From: Erythrobacter aurantius
Lineage (GTDB): Bacteria > Pseudomonadota > Alphaproteobacteria > Sphingomonadales > Sphingomonadaceae
Assembly: GCF_023823125.1 (NCBI RefSeq)
Contig: NZ_CP090949.1
Location: 1,326,001-1,390,000 of the forward strand
DNA: 64,000 nucleotides
Direction: 5' to 3'
The position numbers and the translations under genes were made by a program. Positions 26,727 to 36,586 of this stretch are shown here, one piece after another; the first letter of the stretch is position 1; the number at the start of each line of letters is the position of its first letter. The notes under the pieces were generated by a model, which saw only the letters and a program-made list of their open reading frames with translations, had not been told where the DNA came from and searched no databases.

Positions 26727-27428
26727 TCAGGCCGTTGCCAGCCGAGCCATCCGCCACGCGTTGAGGAAATCGGCCTGCCGCTTTGCGCGGCGTTCTTCCG
26801 CCTCGTAATCGCGGCCCCAGAGATCCGCCTGCCATTCCTCTTCGAGACAGGCGGCCTGCCACAGCGTGAGCGCCGCATCCTCCTGCGAGGTGTCGAGCGC
26901 CGAAAGCCCGATCACCAGCGAAGCGGCAAGGCTCGTCATGGCTTCGGTCGCAGCCAGCGCGAAGGATGTCTGTTCGCCCAGCCGTTCTCGCAGCCGCGGC
27001 AGCGCGGCATCGGATTGCGGACGGTGGACAATGCCGCTGACCCGCACCAGTTCGATCCCGTGGCGCTGCTCAAATGTGGTGACGATCGGCTCCCAGATTT
27101 CCTGCTGGCGCGCGAACAGCGGCTCGTCCGGGTCGGCGCGGTACAGCAGCGTGTCGGTATCGCCATAGGTCGAAACCTTTTCGACCAGCGCCGCCGGATC
27201 GGGCGCGACGACATCGATGGCGTAATCCACCATGTCCCGGAAAACGAAGCTGGAGGGGTCGATCTTTTCGCCTTGCGCGTCCCACTCTGCCGCCATTGCG
27301 AGCGCCAGCGCCTCGCTCGGCACGATCTGCGGCGCACCTTTGACCGTCTTGATCCCGCGTCCGTCAAGCGTGACCTGCCATCCGCCATCCACTGGGGCAG
27401 CGGCAACTTCCTTGTAAAAGCGCTTCAT
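26727..27428 (-). CDS. ATP12-family F1-ATPase assembly chaperone
   Basis: 233 residues from the ATG at 27428 (MKRFYKEVAAA). The frame is open over 120 codons further, but that part is out-of-family and overlaps the upstream genes. VTLDGRGIKTVKGAPQIVPS, EWDAQGEKIDP and MSLAASLVIG-like segments are ATP12 features. In mitochondria ATP12 protects the alpha subunit of F1 before assembly; in alphaproteobacteria the same role is assumed. It is the last gene of the crcB operon and its ATG overlaps the stop of the preceding small gene (ATGA). Confidence 0.9.
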   Translation of the reverse strand: MKRFYKEVAAAPVDGGWQVTLDGRGIKTVKGAPQIVPSEALALAMAAEWDAQGEKIDPSSFVFRDMVDYAIDVVAPDPAALVEKVSTYGDTDTLLYRADPDEPLFARQQEIWEPIVTTFEQRHGIELVRVSGIVHRPQSDAALPRLRERLGEQTSFALAATEAMTSLAASLVIGLSALDTSQEDAALTLWQAACLEEEWQADLWGRDYEAEERRAKRQADFLNAWRMARLATA

Positions 27429-27664
27429 TTCTCGACTTTTCCGTCCTGAGATTTCCAGCGTCGAACCAGCAGGGCCGGGACAAAGAAGAACCCGAGCATC
27501 CCGCCAAGTGCGATTGCACCGCCCAGCATGGTCGGGCCCGGGATCACCTGACGTGCCATCGCAAGCCCGGCCAGCACTGCGGCCAGCGAACCCAGCCGCA
27601 CCAGATTGGTGAGGAGATAGCGGCGGCGGGCCTGCATCTCCGCGCTGTCGATCATGTCGGTCAC
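27425..27664 (-). CDS. Small two-helix membrane protein
   Basis: 79 residues, starting with GTG at 27664 that overlaps the stop of the HAD gene (GTGA); an ATG at 27655 is an alternative. Two predicted membrane helices (about 18-37 and 45-65) are connected by a Pro-Gly turn (QVIPGPTML), with basic residues at both ends. It is not confidently assigned to a family. It lies directly before ATP12, which resembles the placing of small AtpZ/AtpI-type proteins near ATP synthase functions, but sequence support for that is weak. Confidence 0.7.
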   Translation of the reverse strand: MTDMIDSAEMQARRRYLLTNLVRLGSLAAVLAGLAMARQVIPGPTMLGGAIALGGMLGFFFVPALLVRRWKSQDGKVEK

Positions 27665-28323
27665 TGCATCGCTCCCAATTCCGTCGCGAGATGTGCGACG
27701 CTGCGTGCCACGATGTCAGCTCCGCTCGCCAGCAGTTCGGCCGGGGAGTGATAGCCCCATGCCACGCCCACCGCGCGCACCCGCGCCGCACGGGCCATCT
27801 GCATGTCGAAGCTGGTATCGCCGATCATCACCGTGTCTTCGGGCTGCGCACCCGCTTCGAACAGCGCGGCCTCCAGCATGGCGGGATGCGGTTTCGACGG
27901 GTGGCGGTCGGCCGTCTGGAGCGAGACGAACAGATCGGTAAGGCCGTGCCCGGCGAGGCAGGCGGTCAGGCCGCGATCCGATTTGCCGGTGGCAACCGCC
28001 AGGCTCCAGCCATCGGCATGCAGGGCGCGGAGCAAATCCGCGATCCCGTCGTAAAGCGGTTCGTCCAGCAACCCTTCCTCGCGCCGGGCGCGAAAGCTGG
28101 ATTTGTAGAATTCGGTAAGGTCGCGCTGCGTTGCGGGCTCCGCATCGGGGGCCAGCTCGCGGATCGCGACCGGCAGACTCAGCCCGACCAGCCTGCGGAC
28201 CTTGGCCGGATCGGGCGTGGGCATCTGCGCGCGCTCGAATGCGCGGGCCATCGCCCACAGCACATCGGCCTGCCCGTCAACCAGAGTGCCGTCGCAATCG
28301 AACACAGCAAGGCGCTGGGTCAC
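27661..28323 (-). CDS. HAD-IA hydrolase, phosphoglycolate phosphatase-like
   Basis: 220 residues with the four HAD motifs: DCDGTLVDG (about 9-17), ATGKS with threonine (about 115-119), the lysine region HPSKPHPAM (about 146-154) and GDTSFDMQMA (about 172-181). The helical cap sits between motifs I and II. The substrate is not certain; close relatives are annotated as phosphoglycolate phosphatase. It starts with GTG overlapping the stop of the pseudouridine synthase gene. Confidence 0.87.
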   Translation of the reverse strand: MTQRLAVFDCDGTLVDGQADVLWAMARAFERAQMPTPDPAKVRRLVGLSLPVAIRELAPDAEPATQRDLTEFYKSSFRARREEGLLDEPLYDGIADLLRALHADGWSLAVATGKSDRGLTACLAGHGLTDLFVSLQTADRHPSKPHPAMLEAALFEAGAQPEDTVMIGDTSFDMQMARAARVRAVGVAWGYHSPAELLASGADIVARSVAHLATELGAMQ

Positions 28324-29486
28324 TTCTTGCGCCCCTTGGGCTTGCCTTTCGCCTGTTTCTTCGCGCTGTTCGCGGCTCCGCGTGCGCGACGCGGGGCGCG
28401 GGCTTCCTTGCGCGCTTGTTTGAAGTGGCGACGCGCGGCCAGCTTCTTTTCCGCCGGAGTGCGTTCGGGCGCTTCGTCGCGGATCGGCGCAGCATCGGAC
28501 AGCGCCGGGTCAAAACCCAGAGCTTCCATGCTTGCGGCGAAATGCTCCGGCAAATCGGCGGTCACGTCCAGCTTGCCCCCCCCGGTTGAGCTGCTTCCCT
28601 TGCTTTCGGGCGTGGCGATGATCAGGCGGCGCGCGTGGAGGTGCATCTTGCGGCTGATCGTGCCGGTCAGGAAAGCGTCCTGCCCGCCGTACTTTCCGTC
28701 GCCGACGATCGGATGGCCTATCGCGGCCATATGGACGCGCAGCTGGTGGGTGCGGCCCGTCAGCGGCTCCAGCTCGACCCATGCGGCCTTCTGCCCGGCG
28801 CGTTCGACCACGCGATACCGCGTTTTCGCAGCCGCGCCGTTTTCTTCGTCGACATGCATTTTCTCGCCGCCGGTGCCCGGTTGCTTGGCGAGCGGGGCAT
28901 CAATCGTCCCTTCGCGCACTTCGGGCACGCCGACGACCAGCGCCCAATACACCTTGCGCGCGCTGCGCCCGGCGAAACGCTTGGAATAACTCGCTGCGCT
29001 GCCCGGCGTTTTCGCCACCAGCAAAACGCCCGACGTATCCTTGTCGAGCCGGTGGACGAGACGCGGGCGGGGTGTGCCTTCATCCTCGACAAAGGCATCA
29101 AGCAGCCCGTCGACATGCTTGTTGGTCTTGCTGCCGCCTTGTGTCGCGAGGCCCGGCGGTTTGTTGAGCACGATCGCACTGGGTGTTTCACGGATCACCA
29201 TCGCGCGCGCTTCGGCGATCTGTTCGGGCGAAAGCGCGCGGCGGGGGCGTTGCGGCTTGCCCGACACTTCACCACCTGGCGGTACGCGCAGCACCTGGCC
29301 TGCCTGCAATCGGTCCTCGGGCTTCACCCTTTTGCCATCAACCCGCACCTGTCCGGTGCGCGCCCAGCGCGAGATCGTGGCGAACCCGATCTGCGGCAGA
29401 TTGCGTTTGAACCAGCGGTCCACCCGCACGCCGTCATCGTCTTCGCCAATGGTGAACTGGCGGACTTCGGTGCTCGTATCGGTCAT
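28320..29486 (-). CDS. RluC/RluD-type pseudouridine synthase with basic tail
   Basis: 388 residues. An N-terminal S4 RNA-binding domain (about 17-80: VRVDRWFKRNLP, ISRWARTGQVRVDG) precedes the catalytic domain with the RluA-family motif HRLDKDTSGVLLVAK (about 143-157, catalytic Asp). A C-terminal tail of about 60 residues is very rich in Lys, Arg and Ala. It converts uridines of 23S rRNA to pseudouridine; the exact position cannot be read from sequence. The ATG overlaps the crcB stop (ATGA). Confidence 0.9.
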   Translation of the reverse strand: MTDTSTEVRQFTIGEDDDGVRVDRWFKRNLPQIGFATISRWARTGQVRVDGKRVKPEDRLQAGQVLRVPPGGEVSGKPQRPRRALSPEQIAEARAMVIRETPSAIVLNKPPGLATQGGSKTNKHVDGLLDAFVEDEGTPRPRLVHRLDKDTSGVLLVAKTPGSAASYSKRFAGRSARKVYWALVVGVPEVREGTIDAPLAKQPGTGGEKMHVDEENGAAAKTRYRVVERAGQKAAWVELEPLTGRTHQLRVHMAAIGHPIVGDGKYGGQDAFLTGTISRKMHLHARRLIIATPESKGSSSTGGGKLDVTADLPEHFAASMEALGFDPALSDAAPIRDEAPERTPAEKKLAARRHFKQARKEARAPRRARGAANSAKKQAKGKPKGRKK

Positions 29487-29899
29487 TGCAGGCCCTGCAC
29501 CGCGATCAGCGCGATCACGAAGGCAATCATCCCGGCGATCACCGAGGCCGAGCCATACAGCACGCTGGCGAGCATCTGCCCGCGATAGATCATCGTCACC
29601 ATTTCAGCGCTGAAAGCGCTGAAGGTGGTGAAGCCGCCCAGCAATCCGACCCCGATGAGCAATTGCATGCTTTCCTTGAACTGCGGCGCGCCCGATGATC
29701 GCGCCAGCCAGCCCAGCAGTACGCCCATCAGCAGGCTGCCGACAACATTGATGACCAGAGTGGCCCACGGGAAGGTGGAGCCTTGCACAAAGGTGTAATT
29801 GATCCCGCGGCCGATGTGATAACGCGCCAGTCCGCCCACGGCGGCACCGGAGGCGACATAAAGCGAGGCGATGAGTGGGGGCAGGCTTGCAGCGGACAT
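29483..29899 (-). CDS. crcB: Fluoride ion channel CrcB (Fluc)
   Basis: 138 residues and four membrane helices. It exports fluoride as a dual-topology dimer. Family motifs present are GGLARYHIGRGI (about 22-33), TLVINVVGSLLMG (about 47-59) and GLLGGFTTFSAFSAE (about 83-97). It is the first gene of a five-gene operon in which each start overlaps the preceding stop. No fluoride riboswitch was recognised upstream. Confidence 0.94.
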   Translation of the reverse strand: MSAASLPPLIASLYVASGAAVGGLARYHIGRGINYTFVQGSTFPWATLVINVVGSLLMGVLLGWLARSSGAPQFKESMQLLIGVGLLGGFTTFSAFSAEMVTMIYRGQMLASVLYGSASVIAGMIAFVIALIAVQGLQ

Positions 29900-30115
29900 T
29901 GCACCGCCCTTAGCGCGGGGTGGCCCGTCTGCATAGCGCGCGTTCGCTTTGGACGGCCCTGCTATCTTGCCATTTCGTGCAGGCGACGCTATGTCGCCCC
30001 CAGTTTGAGCGCGTCTCCATCGGGATTCGCGCCTGTTTCAGCGTCAGTTTCACGCGCAATTCCGCGGTTTTCTGCGGGTCTTCGCGCTTTTGAAAAGGTA
30101 AGGTAGACTTCGTTT

Positions 30116-30322
30116 ATGCAAATCATCGTTCGCGATAACAATGTCGATCAGGCTCTCCGCGCTCTCAAGAAGAAGCTGCAGCGCGAAGGCGTTTATCGCG
30201 AAATGAAGCTGCGTCGTCACTACGAAAAGCCCAGCGAAAAGCGCGCCCGTGAAAAGGCTGCAGCCGTTCGCCGCGCTCGCAAGCTTGAGCGCAAGCGGAT
30301 GGAGCGTGACGGCATCAAGTAA
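30116..30322 (+). CDS. rpsU: 30S ribosomal protein S21
   Basis: 68 residues, beginning [20 protein letters not shown] and ending in a basic tail with [11 protein letters not shown], typical of alphaproteobacterial S21. It helps base pairing between the anti-Shine-Dalgarno and mRNAs during initiation. It is transcribed alone and followed by a strong terminator at 30394-30421. Confidence 0.97.
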   Translation: MQIIVRDNNVDQALRALKKKLQREGVYREMKLRRHYEKPSEKRAREKAAAVRRARKLERKRMERDGIK

Positions 30323-30393
30323 GCCGTCGCCGCGCTGTCAAAGGCGCGTTTCAGGCAGCAATCGCTTGAAACACACAATCGGATAAGCCATCA

Positions 30394-30421
30394 GGGCGCG
30401 GTGTATTGACCGCGCCCTTTT
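30394..30421 (+). terminator. Intrinsic terminator after rpsU
   Basis: A 9-bp perfect GC-rich stem (30394-30402 with 30409-30417), 6-nt loop and TTTT. It lies about 70 nt after the rpsU stop and before the FKBP gene. Confidence 0.85.
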
Positions 30422-30452
30422 GCTGTCCGGCGCAATCTTTCAGGGATCATCC

Positions 30453-31034
30453 ATGACCGAAGTCACCCGCGTTCCGATCCAGCCCGTTGCCAAGGGCTCG
30501 CTTACCAAGATCTGGCTGGGCGTAATCATCGCCATCCTGCTCGGCGCAGGGCTCGCATGGGCTGCCGTACCCAAGGGTTTCAGCGTCGATACGCTGGTGG
30601 CTGGCGAAGGCCCCAACCCGCAGGAAGGCGACATGGTTTTCGTACGGTACAAGGGGATGCTGGCATCCACCGGCGAAGTCTTCGACGAATCGCAGGACAT
30701 CCCGCTGCCGGTTCAGGGTGTCTTCCCCGAAGGCAGCCCGTTCCCGGTCGAAAAGGACGCGACCATCGAAGGGTTCTACCTCGGCCTCCAGCAGATGCAG
30801 AAGGGCGGCAAGTACGAACTCTATATCCCGGCGGAAATGGCCTATGGCGACGCGCCGCCTCCGGGTGCGCCGATCCCTCCGGGTGCCGACCTCAAATTCG
30901 AAGTCGAAGTGGTCGATTTCATGACCCGCGAGATGTTCGATCGCAATTTGTCGATCCTGCAGCGCGCAATGCAAAGCCAGATGGGCGCAGGCGGACCGGA
31001 AGGCCCCGGGCCTGAAGCGGCTCCGGCCAACTGA
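30453..31034 (+). CDS. Membrane-anchored FKBP-type peptidyl-prolyl isomerase
   Basis: 193 residues from ATG 30453, preceded by AGGGA at 6 nt. An N-terminal membrane anchor (about 20-38, WLGVIIAILLGAGLAW) leads to a periplasmic FKBP domain (about 48-150) with FVRYKGML, VFDES, IEGFYLGLQQMQKGGKYELYIPAEMAYGD-type elements (motifs LGLQQMQKGGKYELYIP and MAYGDAPPPGAPIPPGADL), and a Gly/Pro-rich C-terminal tail. It probably assists folding of exported proteins. The next gene begins 28 nt downstream. Confidence 0.92.
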   Translation: MTEVTRVPIQPVAKGSLTKIWLGVIIAILLGAGLAWAAVPKGFSVDTLVAGEGPNPQEGDMVFVRYKGMLASTGEVFDESQDIPLPVQGVFPEGSPFPVEKDATIEGFYLGLQQMQKGGKYELYIPAEMAYGDAPPPGAPIPPGADLKFEVEVVDFMTREMFDRNLSILQRAMQSQMGAGGPEGPGPEAAPAN

Positions 31035-31062
31035 TCCGGACAGCCGCTGAGCCGGGGGTCAC

Positions 31063-32787
31063 ATGACGGACGAACGCTCAGCGGTTGATGATGATGACAG
31101 CCTGAACGAATGGCCTTCGCGGCCGTGGGCGCTCGCGCTGATGCTCGGGCTGGCGGCGATGCTCGTCCATTTTGCCAGCGATGGCGGCGAGCAGGTGCCG
31201 TGGCGCATGGCGATTACCGCGGCCCTGGTGTTCGGGCCGCTCGCCTGCGCTGTCACGCTATCGCCCGAACGCTGGAAATCATCCACGCTGTTTGCGGGCG
31301 GGGTCGCGCTGGTCATGGCCGGAATAGCGTGGCGCGCGACGAGCGCGGGTGATCGCTATGCCGATGAAGGTTTCTGGGTCGCCGCCGGTCTGCTGGCGGT
31401 GACGCTTTCCGTCCCGCTGTTCCAGGCGGGTTTCCACCGGCATCGCTGGGCGACCAGTTACAAGGCGACCCATTTCCACGTCTGGACCGATGCAATCACC
31501 GCCGCCGGGGCGCTCGCCTTTGTCGGGCTTTCATGGGCGCTGATCGCGATCCTCGCCGAATTGTTCAGCGCGATCCGGATCGAGCTACTGAAAGACCTGA
31601 TCGAAGAGGAAATCTTCGGCTGGGTCTATTCCGGCGTCACTTTCGGCGCGGCGCTGGGTGTGCTGCGCAACCAGTTGAAGATCATCGGCACATTGCAGAA
31701 TGTCGTGCTGCTGGTGCTGTCGATCCTTGCCCTGCCGCTGGCTGTCGCGTTGGTGCTGTTCCTGCTGGCGGTCGCGCTGTCGGGCCTCGACGTACTGTGG
31801 GAGGCAACGCGCAGTGCCACGCCCCTGTTGCTCGCCATTGCGGTCGGCTGTTTCGTGCTCGCCAATTCGGTGGTGCGCGATGATGACGAACATGCCAGCC
31901 ATTCACGGGTTCTGCGGGTCGCGGGCTTCGTGTTGGCGCTGGGCATTTTGCCGCTGTCGGTGATGGCCGCGCTGTCGATGGGCACGCGGATCGCGCAGCA
32001 TGGCCTCAGCCCGGAACGCCTCTGGGCAATTGTCTCGATCGCGGTCGCGGTGGCTTATGGTGTTGCCTATTTCGTCTCCGCCATTCGCGGCTGGCGCACG
32101 CTGCTGGAGGGGGGATGGCGCGAGCATTTGCGTCAGTCGAACCTGCATCTGGCGATGCTGACCTGCGGGATCGCGCTGGTGCTGGCGATGCCGATTTTCA
32201 ATTTCGGCGCGATTTCCGCGAAGAACCAGATCGCCCGGCTCGATTCCGGTGCGGTAAGTGTGGAGGATTTCGATTTCAACGCGCTGCGCTGGGATTTCGG
32301 CGATGCCGGACGCGATGCATTGGCCGATCTCGCCGCGCGCGAAGGCGAGGTGGCAAAGCTCGCTGCAGAGGCGCAGGCGATGGAAAGTCGCGGTTTCGGC
32401 CCCTTGCTGCCCGAACAGCGCGACGCAATTGCCGGGGTGGATCTTTCCGGCTTTGACGAGGCTGCGGCTACGGCAATCAGGGCGCGGCTCGAAGAGGATG
32501 CCTGGCTGTGCCAGTATGGCTGCCGCGTAGCGAATTTGCGCGAGGATGCGAACGGGGTGCTCGCGGTGGTGCTGAACACAAAAGAGCGTGGCGGCTCCAT
32601 GCGCCTGCTCCGGGTTGAACCGAATGCCCAAAGGGCGATTGTGCTGGACGTGGTACAGGGCGAACTTGGGCGGTCAGTGGCGCGCGAAGTGCCCGAATTC
32701 GACGGCGACGCAACCGTTGAATTGCGCCCCTTCACCGGGCAACAGGTCTATATCGACGGCAAACCTGTCGGCGATCCTTTCAAATAG
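31063..32787 (+). CDS. DUF4153 polytopic membrane protein
   Basis: 574 residues. About 11-12 predicted membrane helices fill residues 20-390; then comes a soluble C-terminal region (about 390-574) with acidic and aromatic segments and a WLCQYGCRVANL pair of cysteines. The arrangement matches DUF4153 family membrane proteins of unknown function. It may be co-transcribed with the FKBP gene; the gat operon starts about 60 nt downstream. Confidence 0.75.
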   Translation: MTDERSAVDDDDSLNEWPSRPWALALMLGLAAMLVHFASDGGEQVPWRMAITAALVFGPLACAVTLSPERWKSSTLFAGGVALVMAGIAWRATSAGDRYADEGFWVAAGLLAVTLSVPLFQAGFHRHRWATSYKATHFHVWTDAITAAGALAFVGLSWALIAILAELFSAIRIELLKDLIEEEIFGWVYSGVTFGAALGVLRNQLKIIGTLQNVVLLVLSILALPLAVALVLFLLAVALSGLDVLWEATRSATPLLLAIAVGCFVLANSVVRDDDEHASHSRVLRVAGFVLALGILPLSVMAALSMGTRIAQHGLSPERLWAIVSIAVAVAYGVAYFVSAIRGWRTLLEGGWREHLRQSNLHLAMLTCGIALVLAMPIFNFGAISAKNQIARLDSGAVSVEDFDFNALRWDFGDAGRDALADLAAREGEVAKLAAEAQAMESRGFGPLLPEQRDAIAGVDLSGFDEAAATAIRARLEEDAWLCQYGCRVANLREDANGVLAVVLNTKERGGSMRLLRVEPNAQRAIVLDVVQGELGRSVAREVPEFDGDATVELRPFTGQQVYIDGKPVGDPFK

Positions 32788-32846
32788 CGCGCTGACAGCC
32801 CAACTCCCGCTTGAAGGCGCCCCTGTGCGGCGCTAACGCTCGCGCC

Positions 32847-33149
32847 ATGTCAGTATCCAAACAAGATGTTGCCAAGATCGCGTCGCTGGCGCGGATCAAG
32901 ACGAGCGACGAAGAACTCGAACGCATGGTGCCCGAATTGAACGGCATCCTCGCATGGGTTGAGCAATTGGGCGAAGTCGACGTGACCGGCATTGAGCCGA
33001 TGTCCGCCGTCATCCCCAACACGCTGCGCCTGCGCGATGACGTGGTTGACGCCGATCCGCTGACGGGCGGTGGCAAGCGCGACGATGTGCTTGCCAATGC
33101 TCCGGCTGCGGAACACGGATTTTTCGGCGTGCCGAAGGTGATCGAATAA
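32847..33149 (+). CDS. gatC: Asp/Glu-tRNA amidotransferase subunit C
   Basis: 100 residues from ATG 32847. [18 protein letters not shown] and [19 protein letters not shown] are GatC signatures, with the C-terminal FFGVPKVIE. It stabilises GatA and GatB in the complex that converts misacylated Glu-tRNA-Gln or Asp-tRNA-Asn. It is the first gene of the gatC-gatA-gatB run; gatA begins one base after its stop. Confidence 0.96.
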   Translation: MSVSKQDVAKIASLARIKTSDEELERMVPELNGILAWVEQLGEVDVTGIEPMSAVIPNTLRLRDDVVDADPLTGGGKRDDVLANAPAAEHGFFGVPKVIE

Positions 33150-33150
33150 T

Positions 33151-34632
33151 ATGACCGACTTTACCTCTCTGGGTGTCAAAGCCATCCGCGACGGCGTGCG
33201 CGCCGGCGATTTCACCGCGCGCGAAGTGGCGGAAAGCTTCAACGCCGCCGTGGCGCAGGCCGCCGCGCTCAACGCCTTCATCGTCACCACCCCCGATCAC
33301 GCGCTGGCCGCTGCCGATGCCGTCGATGCCAAGCGCGCCGCCGGTGAGGAACTGGGCGCGATGGCGGGCGTGCCGATCGGGATGAAGGACCTGTTCGCAA
33401 CGCGCGGGGTGCAGACCAGCGCGGCGAGCCACATCCTCGAAGGGTTCAAACCCGAATACGAAAGCACCGTGTCGCAGAACCTGTGGAACGCGGGCGCGGG
33501 GATGCTGGGCAAGCTGAACCTCGATCAGTTCGCGATGGGATCGTCGAACGAAACCTCCTATTTCGGCAATGTCACCTCGCCCTGGAAAAAGGCCGGCAGC
33601 AACGCCGCCATGTCGCCCGGTGGATCATCGGGCGGTTCCTCGGCTGCGGTGGCCGCGCGCATCGCTCCGGCAGCGACGGGCACTGACACCGGGGGCTCGA
33701 TCCGCCAGCCCGCCGCCTTCACCGGCATTTGCGGGATCAAGCCGACCTATGGCCGGTGTTCGCGCTGGGGCGTTGTCGCCTTCGCCTCCAGCCTCGATCA
33801 GGCAGGCCCGATGGCCCGCAGCGTCGAAGACTGCGCGATCATGCTCGGCGCGATGGCGGGTTTCGATCCGAAGGATGCGACCAGCCTCAAGATGGACGTC
33901 CCCGACTGGGAAGCCGCGCTGTCGAGCGACCTCAAGGGTAAGCGTGTCGGCATTCCCAAGGAATACCGCATGGAAGGCACCGACGCGGGCGTTATCGCTT
34001 CGTGGGAACAGGGCATGGCGTGGCTGAAGGATGCGGGCGCCGAAATCGTCGACGTCTCCTTGCCGCACTCCAAATACGCGCTGCCCGCCTATTACATCAT
34101 CGCCCCGGCAGAGGCTTCGTCCAACCTCGCGCGCTATGACGGCGTGCGCTATGGCCTGCGCGACCTGCCCGATGGTGCGGGCCTTCAGGACATGTATGCC
34201 GCCACCCGCGCCGCCGGTTTCGGTGACGAGGTGAAGCGCCGCATCCTGATTGGCACCTATGTGCTGTCGGCGGGCTTTTATGACGCCTATTACAATCAGG
34301 CGCAGAAAGTGCGCGCGCTCGTCGCCCGCGATTACGAAAACGCATGGGCTGATTGTGACCTGATCCTTGCGCCGACCACGCCGACCGCCAGCTTCCCGCT
34401 GGGCGAGAACGTGGACGATCCGCTGGCGATGTATCTGAACGACGTTTACGCCGTTCCCGCGAGCCTCGCTGGCCTTCCCGCGATGAGCGTGCCTGCCGGG
34501 CTGAACCCCGACGGCCTGCCGCTGGGGCTGCAACTGGTGGGCAAGCCGTTTGACGAACAGACCGTGCTCGATGCGGGCCTTGCCATTCAGGAACGCGCCG
34601 GGTTCACCCATGCGCCGGAGAAGTGGTGGTAA
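33151..34632 (+). CDS. gatA: Asp/Glu-tRNA amidotransferase subunit A
   Basis: 493 residues, amidase-signature family, glutaminase subunit. The Ser-cisSer-Lys triad is visible: Lys in PIGMKDLF (about 75), cis-Ser in [12 protein letters not shown] (about 150) and Ser nucleophile in [12 protein letters not shown] (about 174). It releases ammonia that is channelled to GatB. The following small gene starts immediately after the stop. Confidence 0.97.
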   Translation: MTDFTSLGVKAIRDGVRAGDFTAREVAESFNAAVAQAAALNAFIVTTPDHALAAADAVDAKRAAGEELGAMAGVPIGMKDLFATRGVQTSAASHILEGFKPEYESTVSQNLWNAGAGMLGKLNLDQFAMGSSNETSYFGNVTSPWKKAGSNAAMSPGGSSGGSSAAVAARIAPAATGTDTGGSIRQPAAFTGICGIKPTYGRCSRWGVVAFASSLDQAGPMARSVEDCAIMLGAMAGFDPKDATSLKMDVPDWEAALSSDLKGKRVGIPKEYRMEGTDAGVIASWEQGMAWLKDAGAEIVDVSLPHSKYALPAYYIIAPAEASSNLARYDGVRYGLRDLPDGAGLQDMYAATRAAGFGDEVKRRILIGTYVLSAGFYDAYYNQAQKVRALVARDYENAWADCDLILAPTTPTASFPLGENVDDPLAMYLNDVYAVPASLAGLPAMSVPAGLNPDGLPLGLQLVGKPFDEQTVLDAGLAIQERAGFTHAPEKWW

Positions 34633-34842
34633 ATGGGTTTCACCGCGACCTTCGTCCTTATCTTCCTCGTCGCCTTTGTGCTGATCGGCGGGGTGGTGAT
34701 GTATCTTTCGAAGACGATCGATCACGGCGAAGCGCGGTTTGATGCGAGCGGGAAGGTGATCCGCGATCCCGCTCCGACACCGCCGGATGAGGCAAAGCCC
34801 GCACGGCGACTTGAGACAGACAAGGCAGAAAACGATGAGTAA
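34633..34842 (+). CDS. Small single-helix membrane protein inside the gat operon
   Basis: 69 residues. One N-terminal membrane helix (about 4-24), then a hydrophilic cytoplasmic tail with Pro-rich ([11 protein letters not shown]) and acidic end. It begins directly after the gatA stop and overlaps gatB by 8 bp, so it is very likely translated with them. No family was recognised. A role in Gat function or membrane association of the complex is conceivable but unsupported. Confidence 0.75.
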   Translation: MGFTATFVLIFLVAFVLIGGVVMYLSKTIDHGEARFDASGKVIRDPAPTPPDEAKPARRLETDKAENDE

Positions 34843-36343
34843 CTACCGCATTCAGGGCGCAACGGGTGAATGGGAGGTCGTGATCGGCCTTGAAGTCCAC
34901 GCGCAGGTGACCTCCAATGCCAAGCTCTTTTCAGGCGCCTCCACCGCCTTTGGTGCGGAGCCGAACTCTCAGGTCAGCCTCGTCGATGCGGCTATGCCCG
35001 GGATGCTGCCCGTGCCCAATCGTGAATGCATCCGTCAGGCGGTGCGCACCGGCATGGCTATCGAAGCACAGATCAACAAATGGAGCCGTTTCGACCGCAA
35101 GAACTACTTCTACGCCGATTTGCCGCAGGGGTACCAGATCAGCCAGCTTTACCACCCGCTGGTGGGCGAAGGGCAGTTGCTGATCGAGGCGGACGAAAAA
35201 TCCGGAATTCCCGAAGACAAGGTGATCGGCATCGAACGCATCCATGTCGAACAGGACGCGGGCAAGCTGATGCACGATCAGCACCCCACCATGTCCTATG
35301 TCGATTTGAACCGTTCGGGCGTCGCGCTGATGGAAATCGTCAGCCGTCCGGACATGCGCTCTCCCGCAGAGGCGGGGGCCTATGTCCGCAAGCTGCGCTC
35401 GATCCTGCGCTATGTCGGTTCGTGCGACGGGAACATGGAAGAAGGATCGATGCGCGCCGACGTGAACGTGTCGGTGCGCCGTCCGGGCGAGGAATTCGGC
35501 ACGCGGACCGAAACGAAGAACGTCAATTCGGTGCGCTTCGTCATGCAGGTTATCGAATACGAGGCGAACCGTCAGGTGGACGTGCTGGAAAGTGGCGGCA
35601 CCGTCGATCAGGAAACGCGCCTGTTCGATCCGGGCACCGGCACCACGCGGACGATGCGCAGCAAGGAAGACGCGCATGATTACCGCTACTTCCCCGATCC
35701 CGATCTGCTGCCGCTGGTGCTGGAGGATGATTTCCTCGAGGAATGCCGCGCCAGCCTGCCCGAACTGCCCGATGCCAAGCGCACAAGGTATGAGCAGGAG
35801 CTGGGCCTCACGCCTTACAATGCGCGCGAACTGACGGCGGAGGTTGAGACTTTCGCCAGGTTCGAAACGCTGCTGGCCGCGACGGCCAAGGCCATCGGCA
35901 AGGCTGAAACCGCTGTCGCCACGCAGGTCGCCAACTGGGCGCTGTCTGTCGCCCCCGGCGTGATCAAGCAGGCGCGCGAAAACTATGGCGAGGAAGCCGA
36001 TCCCGCCCGCGCCACCGCCGAAAGCCAGGCCGCGATCCTCGCGATGCAGGACAAGGGCGAGATTTCGGGCGGTCAGGCCAAGGAAATCTTCGAACTGGTG
36101 CTGCGTACGGGCCGTGAACCGGGTGAAATCGCCGATGCCGAAGGGCTGAAGCAGGTCAGCGACACCGGCGCCATCGAAGCCGCGATCGACGCCATCATCG
36201 CCGCCAACGCCGACAAGGTCGAAGAATATCGCGGCGGCAAGGACAAGCTGTTCGGCTTCTTTGTCGGCCAGACGATGAAAGCGATGCAGGGCAAAGCCAA
36301 CCCGGCGGTGGTGAACCAGCTGCTGAAGGACAAGCTGGGGTAA
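34835..36343 (+). CDS. gatB: Asp/Glu-tRNA amidotransferase subunit B
   Basis: 502 residues from the ATG at 34835 (the frame is open 16 codons earlier, within the small upstream gene). [12 protein letters not shown] (about 11-22), [14 protein letters not shown] and [13 protein letters not shown] are GatB signatures; the C-terminal YqeY-like tRNA-binding domain ends with [11 protein letters not shown]. It phosphorylates and amidates the misacylated tRNA. trmL begins 10 nt downstream. Confidence 0.97.
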   Translation: MSNYRIQGATGEWEVVIGLEVHAQVTSNAKLFSGASTAFGAEPNSQVSLVDAAMPGMLPVPNRECIRQAVRTGMAIEAQINKWSRFDRKNYFYADLPQGYQISQLYHPLVGEGQLLIEADEKSGIPEDKVIGIERIHVEQDAGKLMHDQHPTMSYVDLNRSGVALMEIVSRPDMRSPAEAGAYVRKLRSILRYVGSCDGNMEEGSMRADVNVSVRRPGEEFGTRTETKNVNSVRFVMQVIEYEANRQVDVLESGGTVDQETRLFDPGTGTTRTMRSKEDAHDYRYFPDPDLLPLVLEDDFLEECRASLPELPDAKRTRYEQELGLTPYNARELTAEVETFARFETLLAATAKAIGKAETAVATQVANWALSVAPGVIKQARENYGEEADPARATAESQAAILAMQDKGEISGGQAKEIFELVLRTGREPGEIADAEGLKQVSDTGAIEAAIDAIIAANADKVEEYRGGKDKLFGFFVGQTMKAMQGKANPAVVNQLLKDKLG

Positions 36344-36586
36344 GGGCAGGGGCGTGAGCCTCTCCATCGTCCTCGTCCAACCCGAGATTCCCGGCAACAC
36401 CGGGGCGGTGGGGCGCACTTGTGTGGCGCTGGGCATGGAACTGATTCTGATCCACCCGCTTGGCTTCGAAATCAGCGACAAGCGGGTGAAGCGTTCGGGC
36501 CTTGATTACTGGCCGCATGTCCACCTTACGGAATACGCTAGTTGGGACGCGTTTCTGGAGGCGCGCCAGCCCCGTCCAGGTCAGCT

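Noticed and set aside
29900..30115. Fluoride riboswitch upstream of crcB
   Set aside because: The conserved GATG-type and tail segments of the riboswitch could not be found in the leader.
34931..36481. 516-codon minus-strand frame opposite gatB
   Set aside because: gatB is unmistakable and the antisense frame is a codon-bias shadow.
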